DNA of 64,000 bases from JBDHXE01 sp035445085 (GCA_035445085.1 DAOMQA010000002.1:62001-126000); one strand, 5' to 3'; positions 17,858 through 27,557 are shown, counted from the stretch's first letter. The notes: generated by a model not told the origin, from the sequence alone. A program made the numbers and translations.

Positions 17858-19102
17858 ATGAAAGATACAGATAGAGAATACTTATCAGAATTGGTAACAG
17901 GATTTACAGATGGAGAATTAACTCCCGAAGAAGAGTTAATTTTAAAATCTGAAATGAATAACGACACTTCATTGTTAGATGAGATGAAGCATCATCTTCT
18001 AGTAAAAGATGCAGTAAAAAAAGATATAGTAGCTTTTACCCCTCCAGCAGAGGCAGTAAAAGGTATATTCTCCGCGCTTGGTTATTCATCGCCTTATGCT
18101 AATAAGCCTTCTAAGAGAAAAGTATGGTTACCATTCTTCAAGAGAGCAAGTGTGGCAGCAATTATGTTGATTGGTACGTATGTAGCTTATGATTTAGTTA
18201 ATGATAATTCTATCTATAACGAAACTAATATAGCTGTAATAAGCAACCCTGAAAATAAAGCAATTAAAAGCTTAGAGACTACTCAAGAGAGCAATGCGAA
18301 TCTTAGCCATACTATCCTAAGCAAGCAATCTACTTTTAATAATATTTCTAGCTCAAGTAATCATTTGTCTAACAAAGTTGATGCTTTGAAACAAGCGAAT
18401 AACGAAAAAGCAAGTAAGAGCGATGATAACGACAACCTTACTATAGATAATAGCAATAGTGATATAGCTTTGAATACCACTGCCGATAACAACAATAACA
18501 GTAGTATAGAAGAGCAATATCAACCTAAAGAAATCAGTTTTTCTGCTGCTAAAGTAAATAGACCAAACGGTTTGCCGCTTAATATTGGCAATGGTAGCAC
18601 AAGCGAAACTATAGTCTTCTCATCAAAATATAGATTTGCTACATATAATGAAAATGAATATAAAGTGTACTTAAAAGCGAGTAATGCAAATAAAGATATT
18701 GTCGACAATATGTCTTTAGGGGTATTGTTTTTGAGTAAATATAATTTTAAAGGTGGTTTTGAAGTAGGACAGCAAACATACTCCGTGTTAGTTAGCGATG
18801 ACGCTGATATTAATACATTATCTAAAAATAAGAACTTATTCTGGTATGCTGCTTCTGTTCGTTACGATGCCAAAGACATAAGTCTGCTAAATATTACCCC
18901 TTATGCTCAAATGGCAATAGGTAGTGGAAACTTTGGTAAATATATGGCTCGTTATTCTGTGGGTGTAGAATACATACCATTTGAACGCGGCATAGGTATT
19001 AATATGGGATACGAAGGCTCTAACTTGTGGTATTCTACTCAAAACACTCCTTATATTAGCTCTTCAAATAGGTTCATATTCGGGCTTAGCTGGAAATTTT
19101 AA
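17858..19102 (+). CDS. Anti-sigma-like membrane protein with C-terminal outer-membrane-barrel-like domain
   Basis: A 414-residue protein. Residues 1-90 resemble a short cytoplasmic anti-sigma domain (LVTGFTDGELTPEEELILKS, the common opening of zinc-less anti-sigma factors). One membrane segment (about 98-114) follows, then an Asn/Ser/Asp-rich linker (about 115-235). The C-terminal domain (about 235-414) has alternating amphipathic strands rich in Tyr/Phe/Gly and ends in FGLSWKF, a terminal aromatic typical of outer-membrane beta-barrels. If correct, one chain would link sigma factor, inner membrane and outer membrane. A soluble periplasmic beta domain is the alternative. Confidence 0.7.
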   Translation: MKDTDREYLSELVTGFTDGELTPEEELILKSEMNNDTSLLDEMKHHLLVKDAVKKDIVAFTPPAEAVKGIFSALGYSSPYANKPSKRKVWLPFFKRASVAAIMLIGTYVAYDLVNDNSIYNETNIAVISNPENKAIKSLETTQESNANLSHTILSKQSTFNNISSSSNHLSNKVDALKQANNEKASKSDDNDNLTIDNSNSDIALNTTADNNNNSSIEEQYQPKEISFSAAKVNRPNGLPLNIGNGSTSETIVFSSKYRFATYNENEYKVYLKASNANKDIVDNMSLGVLFLSKYNFKGGFEVGQQTYSVLVSDDADINTLSKNKNLFWYAASVRYDAKDISLLNITPYAQMAIGSGNFGKYMARYSVGVEYIPFERGIGINMGYEGSNLWYSTQNTPYISSSNRFIFGLSWKF

Positions 19103-19122
19103 TAAATTTCATTAAATAAGCT

Positions 19123-19161
19123 AAAAAAAGCAATCGACAATTAGAACGATTGCTTTTTTTT
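19123..19161. terminator. Bidirectional intrinsic terminator
   Basis: AAAAAAAGCAATCG (19123-19136) pairs with CGATTGCTTTTTTT (19147-19160) across a 10-base loop. T-runs on both strands fit termination of the converging anti-sigma and yjbQ genes. Confidence 0.85.
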
Positions 19162-19181
19162 ATTATAGCTAAGGCGTATAC

Positions 19182-19598
19182 TTACTCGCCAATAATCTTT
19201 ACTAAAACTCTCTTTTTGCGTTTCCCATCAAATTCACCATAGAATATCTGTTCCCAAGGACCAAAATCAAGTTTACCGTTACTTATAGCAACTACTACTT
19301 CTCTGCCCATTATTTGTCGTTTCAAGTGAGCGTCGGCATTATCTTCATAACCGTTATGTTTATACTGGCTATAAGGCAATTCAGGGGCTAATTTTTCTAA
19401 CCATACTTCAAAATCATTATGTAAGCCATTTTCGTCATCATTTATAAATACAGAAGCGGTAATGTGCATGGCGTTTACTAATACCATGCCCTCTTTTACT
19501 TTGCTTTCGGCAAGGCACTGCTCTATATGGCTTGTAATATTTATATATTCTCGCCTATTTTGTGTATTAAACCATAATTCTTTCCTAAAGCTCTTCAT
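19182..19598 (-). CDS. yjbQ: YjbQ/UPF0047 family protein
   Basis: A 138-residue member of the UPF0047/YjbQ family (some members show weak thiamine-phosphate synthase activity; the physiological role is unclear). Conserved segments are VNAMHITASVFINDDENGL, the GYEDNADAHLKRQIMG stretch with the metal-site histidine, and NGKLDFGPWEQIFYGEFDG. I start at ATG 19598 (MKSFRKELWF). An earlier in-frame start at 19649 would overlap the aminotransferase gene and add 17 unrelated residues. Confidence 0.88.
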   Translation of the reverse strand: MKSFRKELWFNTQNRREYINITSHIEQCLAESKVKEGMVLVNAMHITASVFINDDENGLHNDFEVWLEKLAPELPYSQYKHNGYEDNADAHLKRQIMGREVVVAISNGKLDFGPWEQIFYGEFDGKRKKRVLVKIIGE

Positions 19599-19602
19599 TT
19601 GT

Positions 19603-20715
19603 CTATCCTTGTATCGACTTTTCTTTAAAAAATTGCTTAATTGCAACAACTACTTTTTTGCAATCGTCATCTGTAAGGTGATCGCCCATAGGTAGACTTA
19701 ATAGCTCTTTGTCCCAATTAGTCGCATTCATTTTACTACAATTCTGCTGTATATTTTTATAAGCTAATTGATTTGGCAAAGCTATTGGATAGTGTATACC
19801 CGTTTGAATATCATTCTTCTGTAAGTAAGAAGCTAATTCTTCTCTATATTTGGTACGCAATGGAAAAATATGATATACATTATAAGCCCATTCTTCAGTT
19901 ATTGGCAAAATTAAATCACCTATACCGCATAAGCTGTCAATGTAATAATTTGCAACAAGATTACGGATTACGTTCCATTTATCTAAATGATTTAATTTTA
20001 CGGACAATATTGCTGCTTGTAATCCATCTAAGCGGGAGTTCCTTCCTTCAATTTCGTGTATATACTTACTCTTTGAGCCGTGATTAGCTATCATTTTGCA
20101 TTGTTGTGCTATTCCGGGACTATTTGTACATATTGCACCGCCGTCTCCGTATGCACCAAGGTTTTTGCCCGGATAAAAACTAAATGTAGCAACATCTCCG
20201 AACGTTCCAACAGTTTTACCCTTATACTTCGCACCGTGCGATTGAGAGCAATCCTCAATAATTCTTAATTTATATTTTGCAGCTAAGCTCATAATTGCAT
20301 CCATATCACAAGGATGCCCGTATAAATGAACAGCCATAATAGCACTTGTATTAGAATTTATATTCCGCTCTAAGTCTGATATAGCAATGTTATAATAACT
20401 ATTATTATCAACAAAGCGAATTTGATAATTAGAACTTGAAACAGCTTCTGAAGAAGCAATAAAAGAGTTCGCAGGCACAATTACTTCGCTTGCCAATGGC
20501 AAGTTTAATGCACGTAAAGCTATTTCAAGTGCATCAGTTCCGTTCCCCACACTTATACAATAATCCGTTCCGATATATTTAGCGAAGCGATTCTCAAAAT
20601 CATTCACATATTTACCACCAACGTAAGCAGATTCAAATAAAACATTTTGAATAGCAGTATCAACCTCATCCCTAATACTTAGGTACTGCTTATGTAAATC
20701 TAAAAATTTTACCAT
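19603..20715 (-). CDS. DegT/DnrJ/EryC1/StrS-family aminotransferase
   Basis: A 370-residue PLP enzyme of the sugar aminotransferase family, which makes amino sugars for surface glycans. Conserved features are the opening FLDLHKQYLSIRDEVDTAI, VGNGTDALEIAL, IEDCSQSHGAKYKGK and the PLP lysine K184 in SFYPGKNLGAYGDGG. yjbQ begins 4 bases after its stop. No other sugar-nucleotide genes adjoin it, so the sugar made is unknown. Confidence 0.92.
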   Translation of the reverse strand: MVKFLDLHKQYLSIRDEVDTAIQNVLFESAYVGGKYVNDFENRFAKYIGTDYCISVGNGTDALEIALRALNLPLASEVIVPANSFIASSEAVSSSNYQIRFVDNNSYYNIAISDLERNINSNTSAIMAVHLYGHPCDMDAIMSLAAKYKLRIIEDCSQSHGAKYKGKTVGTFGDVATFSFYPGKNLGAYGDGGAICTNSPGIAQQCKMIANHGSKSKYIHEIEGRNSRLDGLQAAILSVKLNHLDKWNVIRNLVANYYIDSLCGIGDLILPITEEWAYNVYHIFPLRTKYREELASYLQKNDIQTGIHYPIALPNQLAYKNIQQNCSKMNATNWDKELLSLPMGDHLTDDDCKKVVVAIKQFFKEKSIQG

Positions 20716-20850
20716 TAGAAAAATACCAACTTTACATTTATAAAATAATGAAGAAGTATTAATAGATAAAATAATATTTTTGTTGTTTGCTAAATAATGG
20801 TTAAATTGTATCTTTTTTTTAGCTTGTTTAATAAAAGTATTAGATTTTAT

Positions 20851-22632
20851 ATGAATATTAATGATAGGGTCTCTAAATTAAGAGATAGTATGATAGCTAA
20901 GGGTTTAGATGCTTACATAATACCAAGCACTGACCCACATATTAGCGAATACGTAGGTGATAGGTGGAAGTCAAAAATGTGGATTTCTGGGTTCACTGGT
21001 TCCGTTGCAACATTTGTAGTTACAAAAAACAAATCTGGCTTATGGGTCGATTCTCGTTATTGGCTACAATCCGAAGAAGAACTAAAGGGTACTGAAATTG
21101 AAGTATTCAAATTGGGAATGGAGGGTGTACCTAATTTTACCGATTGGTTAGTAGGCGAGCTTAGTGAGAATCAAACAGTAGCTTACGATGGATTTTGTAT
21201 TCCTTATGGCTTAGATAAACAATGGCGTTCTTTATTTAATTATTGGTCTATCAACGTTAATTCATCTTATGACTTAATCAATGAAGTATGGGGCGACCGT
21301 CCAGAAATACCAAAAGACAAGATTTTTACTCAAAAACTTGAATATGCAGGGCTCTCACGGGAAGATAAGCTACAAAAAGTAAGAGAGCAGATGCACAACA
21401 AAGGCGTAGATGTACACATTATAGCTTCTTTAGATGATAATTGCTGGCTCTTAAATATCAGAGGTAGAGACGTTGCCTACAATCCAGTCGCTTACTGCTA
21501 TTCTATCATTACTCAAAATAATATAGAGCTTTATATTTATGATGAAAAAGTAGATGCTGACGTAAAGAACGAATTAAGCAACAGTGGCATAAGTATTCAT
21601 AATTATGACGATATTTATAATGCTGTCAAAAACATACAAGCTGGTTTGAAGGTTTATATTGATCCTGCAAGGATAAACTCTGGCTTGACTGATATGATAC
21701 CTGCTACCTGTCAAATAGTTACTGGAATGAATTTTTCTACTATGATGAAAGCTGTTAAAAATAATACAGAACTTCAAGGTATGCGACGTGCAATGCAAAG
21801 AGACTGTATTGCAATGGTAAAATTCCAATATTGGTTAGAGCATAATATCGAAACAGAGAATATAAGTGAATTAAGTGCTATGGCAAAAATTAAAGCAACC
21901 CGCGCTGAATCTAATTTGTTCTTTGGAGAAAGCTTTGGCACAATTGCTGGTTATAAAGGCAACGGCGCTATCGTTCATTATGGCTCTTCCGAGAAAACGA
22001 ATGTTAAATTAGAACGCGATTGTTTCTTTTTGTTTGATAGTGGAGGACAATATTATGACGGCACTACTGATATAACACGTATGTATTACTTAGGCAATAA
22101 AGCTACTGATGAAGAAATGATAGACTATACTTTAGTTCTAAAGGGTCACATTAGTTTAAATTTAGCAAAATTTCCCTCTAATACGCGTGGCTCACAATTA
22201 GATATTTTGGCAAGGCATGGATTATGGCAAAGAATGCTAAATTATGGACACGGAACAGGACATGGTGTAGGTTGCTTTATGAATGTTCACGAAGGTCCTC
22301 AAAATATTAGAATGGATGAAAACCCCGTAACATTAGTACCAGGAATGATTATCTCAAACGAGCCCGGAATGTATCGCACTGGTAAATATGGCATTAGAAT
22401 AGAAAACTTAGTAAATGTAATAGAAGCAGGTGAGTCAGAATTTGGCAAATTCTATACATTCGAGGTACTTACATTATGCCCTATTGATAAGAAACCAATC
22501 AAAAAGGAATTATTAAACGAGGAAGAAATTAATTGGTTTAATAATTACCATAAAAGAGTATTTGATAGTGTGAAAGATGACCTAAGCCCTGATTTAAGAG
22601 AATGGTTGGCTGATAAAACATCTCCACTATAG
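20851..22632 (+). CDS. pepP: Xaa-Pro aminopeptidase (aminopeptidase P)
   Basis: A 593-residue M24 metallopeptidase that removes N-terminal residues before proline. It has two creatinase N-like domains followed by the pita-bread catalytic domain. The metal ligands are visible: Asp in FDSGGQYYDGTTDITRM (two Asp), His in GHGTGHGVGCF, Glu in SNEPGMY and Glu in IRIENLV. This long form resembles eukaryotic-type APP. I start at ATG 20851 (MNINDRVSKLRDSM), where homology begins. An ATG at 20797 would add an unlikely hydrophobic stretch. Confidence 0.93.
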   Translation: MNINDRVSKLRDSMIAKGLDAYIIPSTDPHISEYVGDRWKSKMWISGFTGSVATFVVTKNKSGLWVDSRYWLQSEEELKGTEIEVFKLGMEGVPNFTDWLVGELSENQTVAYDGFCIPYGLDKQWRSLFNYWSINVNSSYDLINEVWGDRPEIPKDKIFTQKLEYAGLSREDKLQKVREQMHNKGVDVHIIASLDDNCWLLNIRGRDVAYNPVAYCYSIITQNNIELYIYDEKVDADVKNELSNSGISIHNYDDIYNAVKNIQAGLKVYIDPARINSGLTDMIPATCQIVTGMNFSTMMKAVKNNTELQGMRRAMQRDCIAMVKFQYWLEHNIETENISELSAMAKIKATRAESNLFFGESFGTIAGYKGNGAIVHYGSSEKTNVKLERDCFFLFDSGGQYYDGTTDITRMYYLGNKATDEEMIDYTLVLKGHISLNLAKFPSNTRGSQLDILARHGLWQRMLNYGHGTGHGVGCFMNVHEGPQNIRMDENPVTLVPGMIISNEPGMYRTGKYGIRIENLVNVIEAGESEFGKFYTFEVLTLCPIDKKPIKKELLNEEEINWFNNYHKRVFDSVKDDLSPDLREWLADKTSPL

Positions 22633-22659
22633 TTCTATTTTAGAATTAAATTTTGCCTG

Positions 22660-23142
22660 ATGAAAAATCTTTTAGCGAACAAAAAAAAACAATTATGGGT
22701 ATGGTTTCCAATATCATTGGCTTTAGTGCTAATATTAGTTGTAATTATCTACTTAGTAGTATCTAATTTACTTAAATATGAAAGCAAAGAAAGCGTTGGA
22801 AACCAACCCGATACAATAAAACAGGAGCAGAGTAAGCTACTCACTACTTTTGATATAAACAAATCATTCTCAGGAACGCGTGAATCTATAGATGGAAGTA
22901 TTGAAGCCGTTCTTTTTGAAATTAATTCTATCGATACTATTAGTAAGTCATTTGAATTTACTTTAAATATCGGTATGGCAAAAAAAGTAAAAGGCTATGG
23001 TAGTTTAAACCTTAATCATAGAAAAATTAGTGCTGATGTATTAGGTGAACTTATTATCATTATAGACAATAATGGAAAAATCAAGCTGAAGACTTCTGGA
23101 AAGTCTAATCAAAAATTCAATTTAATGGAGGAAAGTAAATGA
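22660..23142 (+). CDS. Hypothetical single-pass membrane protein
   Basis: A 160-residue protein with a basic N-terminus (MKNLLANKKKQ), one membrane segment (about residues 14-36) and a periplasmic beta-rich domain. The family is unknown to me. The sequence TAAATTTTG lies five bases before its ATG, which resembles a -7 promoter element placed for a nearly leaderless transcript. It overlaps the next gene by 4 bases and so heads a three-gene envelope operon. Confidence 0.65.
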   Translation: MKNLLANKKKQLWVWFPISLALVLILVVIIYLVVSNLLKYESKESVGNQPDTIKQEQSKLLTTFDINKSFSGTRESIDGSIEAVLFEINSIDTISKSFEFTLNIGMAKKVKGYGSLNLNHRKISADVLGELIIIIDNNGKIKLKTSGKSNQKFNLMEESK

Positions 23143-24011
23143 AACATTTTTTTACAATCTTATTGCTAATTTTGTTCATTATTGCTTGTAATAAAGATAA
23201 TGAGAATAAGCCTGAAGCAATTGGAACAGATACAACCGCAGAAATATCTACAGAACAAAAGTTCGCTATTTCACAAGATTCTATTCTAAAAAGCTATGCT
23301 TCAGCTGTTAGACTTATTAATAAAATAGATGATGAGCTTACCAAACTTTCCAACGTTCCTCAGACCATTGAAACTCAAAATATGGAGCGGGATATTCTAC
23401 AAAAAATTGAATATTTGTCTTTCCAATTAACAAGTAAAAACGAAGAGATAAAGAGCCTGCAAGCAAAACTCAAAGATTTATCTGCCAACAACAAGAAGTT
23501 AGATGAACGGCTAAAAACTGTAGAAGCAATCTTAGTAGAAAAAGATAATATCATAAAAAATCAAGATAAAAGAATATCAGATTTAGAATTTAGGCTTAAA
23601 ATCGTAATAAGTGAACGAGATGTTGCTCTAGAAGGTAAAGGAGAAGCCGAAAAGCTTGCGACAGAGACAAGGCAGCAGAAAAATACTGCCTATTACGTCA
23701 TTGGCACTGAAGATGATTTAGAGAAGAGAAATGTCATCTCAATGGAAGGAGAAGGCTTTTTAGGTATTGGAGGCAAGTACGTTCCTAGCACTGAAGCTAG
23801 TATCGGGCTTTTTAAAAAAATAGACATTACAGTAGATACTATATTATCATTTCCAGCAAATTTTGAAATTGATCAAATTGTATCTAATCATAATAAAAAG
23901 TATTTAGAATTTATTGAGTCCCCTGCTGGTGGCACATTTATGCGGATAAAAAAGCCAGAAGAGTTCTGGATGAAAGATAAAACATTAATTATAATTGTTA
24001 AAAAGAAATAA
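23139..24011 (+). CDS. Coiled-coil lipoprotein
   Basis: A 290-residue lipoprotein with a signal ending IIAC (Cys17). A coiled coil spans about residues 60-180 (EEIKSLQAKLKDLSANNKKL), followed by a C-terminal globular domain starting NTAYYVIGTEDDLEKRNVIS that includes FLGIGGKYVPS. That last pattern recurs in Bacteroidota coiled-coil lipoproteins of unknown function. It overlaps the upstream gene by 4 bases (ATGA) and precedes the DUF3078 gene by 9 bases. Confidence 0.7.
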   Translation: MKHFFTILLLILFIIACNKDNENKPEAIGTDTTAEISTEQKFAISQDSILKSYASAVRLINKIDDELTKLSNVPQTIETQNMERDILQKIEYLSFQLTSKNEEIKSLQAKLKDLSANNKKLDERLKTVEAILVEKDNIIKNQDKRISDLEFRLKIVISERDVALEGKGEAEKLATETRQQKNTAYYVIGTEDDLEKRNVISMEGEGFLGIGGKYVPSTEASIGLFKKIDITVDTILSFPANFEIDQIVSNHNKKYLEFIESPAGGTFMRIKKPEEFWMKDKTLIIIVKKK

Positions 24012-24020
24012 GGGAGTTGT

Positions 24021-24941
24021 ATGAAAATAATATTGAAATATATATTATTAATTTTATTGACAATAAGTTCTTCTTATTCATTACCATTAGAAAAGTTGGA
24101 TATGACATATGCCACCAACGACTCTAATATAAAATGGGATAGAACAGGCTTACTTGGGCTAAATTTTTCTAGTGTCGGCTTATCAAATTGGGCAGGAGGT
24201 GGAAACAACTCTATCTCTGTAGGTGCTAATACTGGCTTAGGATTTAATTATATTGCTAAAAGTATTTCTTGGAATAATTCTATTGAGGCTGGCTATGGAG
24301 TAATTAAATTAGGAAACGAAAACTTTAGAAAAACCGATGATAGGCTAATCATTTCATCTAAATTTGGACACAAAGCAGCGGAAAATCTTAGTTATAGTGC
24401 TTTGTTAGACTTTAGAACTCAATTTGACAGAGGCTATGATTATAACAAAAAAGATACTTTAGGAAACTTTTTGCAAATATCAGACTTTATGTCGCCAGGA
24501 TACCTAACCTTAGGTCTTGGTATGAACTATAAACCAATTGATTTTATTGATATCTATTTCTCGCCTTTATCTAATAGGGTTATTTTTGTATTAAACGATA
24601 GCTTATCTAATGTGGGAGCTTTTGGCGTTAGTCCTGGCAATCATATCAAAAGTGAGTTAGGTTCTACTTTTGATATGCTTATTCAGAAAACTTTAGTTCA
24701 AAATGTAGATTTAAGAAGTAGATTAAATTTATTTGCTCCTTACCAATCATTAAGCACTATTGTCGTAAATTGGGAATTGGGCTTAAATTTTAAAGTGAAC
24801 GAATATATAAACGCTGGCTTTAATCTAAATTTAATTTATGACGATAAAATATTAATTAATAGAGATGACGGTTCTGTGGGTCCAGCAACTCAAATTAAAC
24901 ACGTTATTTTAATTGGATTTGCTTACAAGTTCAATTATTAA
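24021..24941 (+). CDS. DUF3078-family outer membrane protein
   Basis: A 306-residue protein with a signal peptide (residues 1-20) and a body matching DUF3078: GLLGLNFSSVGLSNWAGGG, then NSIEAGYGVIKLG and the strongly beta-structured C-terminus ending FAYKFNY. These proteins are predicted outer-membrane barrels of unknown function, common in Bacteroidota. It closes the three-gene operon and is followed by a very strong hairpin. Confidence 0.82.
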   Translation: MKIILKYILLILLTISSSYSLPLEKLDMTYATNDSNIKWDRTGLLGLNFSSVGLSNWAGGGNNSISVGANTGLGFNYIAKSISWNNSIEAGYGVIKLGNENFRKTDDRLIISSKFGHKAAENLSYSALLDFRTQFDRGYDYNKKDTLGNFLQISDFMSPGYLTLGLGMNYKPIDFIDIYFSPLSNRVIFVLNDSLSNVGAFGVSPGNHIKSELGSTFDMLIQKTLVQNVDLRSRLNLFAPYQSLSTIVVNWELGLNFKVNEYINAGFNLNLIYDDKILINRDDGSVGPATQIKHVILIGFAYKFNY

Positions 24942-24960
24942 AAATTTACTTCAGACTATA

Positions 24961-24998
24961 TAATGCAAGGCTTACGCTGTGGCGCAAGCCTTGCATTA
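24961..24998 (+). terminator. Strong hairpin after the DUF3078 gene
   Basis: TAATGCAAGGCTTACG (24961-24976) pairs with CGCAAGCCTTGCATTA (24983-24998) with one mismatch and a 6-base loop. It lacks a T-run on either strand, so it may protect the 3' end, or work with Rho, rather than act as a classic intrinsic terminator. Confidence 0.6.
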
Positions 24999-25102
24999 TC
25001 ACATCAAAGAAATATTCTCTACCAAAACTGCGACAGCCACCTAATCTGTAAATCTTACAAAAACTAACATAAAATGTGTAATATATTCCGATATGAATAG
25101 TA

Positions 25103-25110
25103 TACTTTTG
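25103..25110 (+). promoter_or_regulatory. Bacteroidota-type -7 element upstream of copA (TACTTTTG)
   Basis: TACTTTTG fits TAnnTTTG and lies 26 bases before the copA ATG. No clear TTG occurs at the -33 spacing, which could mean the promoter depends on an activator. That last point is speculation. Confidence 0.4.
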
Positions 25111-25136
25111 CATAAGTAGCTTTTAATATATGGACT

Positions 25137-27557
25137 ATGAATATGGCTGTGAAAAATGATATTAATATTTATTTACCTTTAGAAGGGGTGGATAGCGAAC
25201 ATTGTGCTATGATTATCGACAAAGGCTTAGCGAATGTAAAGGGTATTGCTAACCATAAAGTAGAATTAAATAACAATAGGGCTTTTATTTCTACTTATGA
25301 GAACGAAGTCGTTACGGAAGCAATAAAGACTATAAGAGACTTAGGCTACGGAGTAACAACAGTGAGCAGATCACTACCTGTTTTAGGTATGTCTTGTGCT
25401 TCTTGTGCTGCTAGTGCGGAAAGTGCAGCCAAGTATACAGAAGGTGTAGTATCTGCGTCAGTAAACTTTGCAACTGGGTTTTTAACGGTAGAATATTTGC
25501 CAAATATAACAGATATATATAAAATTCAGCAGGCAATCCAAAATAATGGTTATGATTTATTAATCGAAAATGATGATATGCAACAAGACACTTTGGAAGC
25601 TATTCATAGCAAAAAATTAAATGAACTTAAATTCAAAACTAAATGGTCTTTGCTTTTATCAACTCCCCTAGTTATTGTAGCTATGTTATTTATGGATATG
25701 CCTTATGCAAATGAAGTTATGTTCTTACTTTCTACTCCAGTAGTTCTATGGTTTGGCAAAGACTTTTTTATTAATGCTTGGAAGCAAGCAAAGCATCTTT
25801 CTGCTAATATGGATACATTAGTTGCTCTTAGTACTGGCATAGCCTATATTTATAGTATATTTAATATGGCTTTCCCTGAATTTTGCCATAAATTAGGAAT
25901 TCATACTCATGTGTATTTTGAAGCTGCCGCTGTGATTATTGCTTTTATCTTACTTGGCAAATTATTGGAAGAACAGGCAAAAGGAAATACTTCGTCGGCA
26001 ATCAAAAAGCTAATAGGATTACAAGCAAAAACATTAACAATAATTCAAGATAATGGTAGTGAAATTGTGTTACCAATTGAGAAAGTAAATGTTGGAGACA
26101 AGATTTTAGTAAAGCCGGGCGAAAAAATAGCTGTCGATGGACTTGTTGTATCAGGTAGCTCTTATGTAGATGAAAGTATGCTTAGTGGCGAGCCAATTCC
26201 GATATTGAAAAATAAGCATACAAAAGTATTTGCGGGTACAATCAACCAAAAGGGAAGTTTTGTATTTGCAGCGGAAAAGGTTGGAAAAGATACGATGTTA
26301 GCTCATATAATTAAAGCGGTGCAAGATGCTCAAGGTAGTAAAGCCCCCGTTCAGAAATTAGTTGATAAAATTGCAGGCGTCTTTGTCCCAAGTGTATTGG
26401 TAATTGCTATAATTACTTTTGTTCTATGGGTCTTTTTAGGTGGCGAATCAGGCATTGTTCGAGGTATAATCTCTGCCGTTACTGTTTTGGTGATAGCATG
26501 TCCTTGTGCCTTAGGATTAGCAACCCCAACAGCCATAATGGTTGGCATTGGAAAAGGTGCTAATGCAGGAATATTAATCAAAGATGCCGAAGGGTTAGAA
26601 TTAGCAAAAAAAGTTAATACTATTGTATTAGATAAAACTGGAACAATTACAGAAGGAAAACCTTTAGTTGCAGATATTTATTGGGCTGATAACAATCCTC
26701 ACCTTAGGAGCATTCTTTATAGTATCGAAAAACAATCCGAACACCCATTAGCGGGAGCAGTCATCGAACATATAAAAGAGGTTGGAATAGCTAAACTAGA
26801 TTTATTTGAAAGTATTACGGGCAAAGGAGTAAAAGCAAACATTTCCAATAATGATTATTATGTTGGCAATAAACAGTTATTATTAGATCACAGCATATTG
26901 ATTAGTGAAGAAAATAATAATTTAGCAGAGAATTGGAGCAAGCAAGGCAAGACTGTAATTTGGTTTGCTGACAATAAAAATATATTATCAATAATAGCCA
27001 TTTCTGATAAAATTAAAGAGACCTCTATTGATGCCGTAGAACAATTACAAAAGATGGGCTTAGAACTTTATATGCTTACTGGAGATAATATAGATACTGC
27101 TAAGTTTATTGCTGAACAAGTAGGGATTAAGCATTATAAAGCAGAGGTATTACCTCATCAAAAAGCAGATTTTATTATTAACTTACAAAAACAAGGCAAA
27201 GTAGTAGCAATGGTAGGCGACGGAATAAATGATAGTACAGCGCTCGCTTTAGCAGACGTAAGTATTGCTATGGGCAAAGGAAGTGATATTGCTATGGATG
27301 TAGCTAAAATGACTATTATATCTTCAGATTTAACTAAAATTGCTAAAGCCATTCGCTTATCTAAGCAGACAGTCAGAACAATTAAGCAAAATTTATTTTG
27401 GGCATTTATATATAATATCATAGGTATTCCTATTGCTGCAGGTATCTTATATTCAGTTAATGGATTCTTATTAAACCCTATGATAGCTGGTGCAGCTATG
27501 GCTTTAAGTAGTGTTAGCGTTGTAAGTAATAGCTTAAGATTAAAATGGTCATCATAA
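25137..27557 (+). CDS. copA: Copper-translocating P1B-type ATPase
   Basis: An 806-residue inner-membrane pump exporting Cu(I). It has two N-terminal HMA domains: the first is degenerate (SEHC at residues 20-23 instead of CxxC), the second has an intact C87-x-x-C90 (GMSCASC). The membrane CPC motif is C455-P-C457 (VIACPCALG), the actuator SGEP is at 350-353, the phosphorylation site is D499 in DKTGT, the nucleotide-binding motif is SEHPLAG and the hinge is GDGINDS. It is followed by a small HMA protein and a metal-binding lipoprotein, which supports a copper role. No copper regulator gene is adjacent. Confidence 0.95.
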   Translation: MNMAVKNDINIYLPLEGVDSEHCAMIIDKGLANVKGIANHKVELNNNRAFISTYENEVVTEAIKTIRDLGYGVTTVSRSLPVLGMSCASCAASAESAAKYTEGVVSASVNFATGFLTVEYLPNITDIYKIQQAIQNNGYDLLIENDDMQQDTLEAIHSKKLNELKFKTKWSLLLSTPLVIVAMLFMDMPYANEVMFLLSTPVVLWFGKDFFINAWKQAKHLSANMDTLVALSTGIAYIYSIFNMAFPEFCHKLGIHTHVYFEAAAVIIAFILLGKLLEEQAKGNTSSAIKKLIGLQAKTLTIIQDNGSEIVLPIEKVNVGDKILVKPGEKIAVDGLVVSGSSYVDESMLSGEPIPILKNKHTKVFAGTINQKGSFVFAAEKVGKDTMLAHIIKAVQDAQGSKAPVQKLVDKIAGVFVPSVLVIAIITFVLWVFLGGESGIVRGIISAVTVLVIACPCALGLATPTAIMVGIGKGANAGILIKDAEGLELAKKVNTIVLDKTGTITEGKPLVADIYWADNNPHLRSILYSIEKQSEHPLAGAVIEHIKEVGIAKLDLFESITGKGVKANISNNDYYVGNKQLLLDHSILISEENNNLAENWSKQGKTVIWFADNKNILSIIAISDKIKETSIDAVEQLQKMGLELYMLTGDNIDTAKFIAEQVGIKHYKAEVLPHQKADFIINLQKQGKVVAMVGDGINDSTALALADVSIAMGKGSDIAMDVAKMTIISSDLTKIAKAIRLSKQTVRTIKQNLFWAFIYNIIGIPIAAGILYSVNGFLLNPMIAGAAMALSSVSVVSNSLRLKWSS

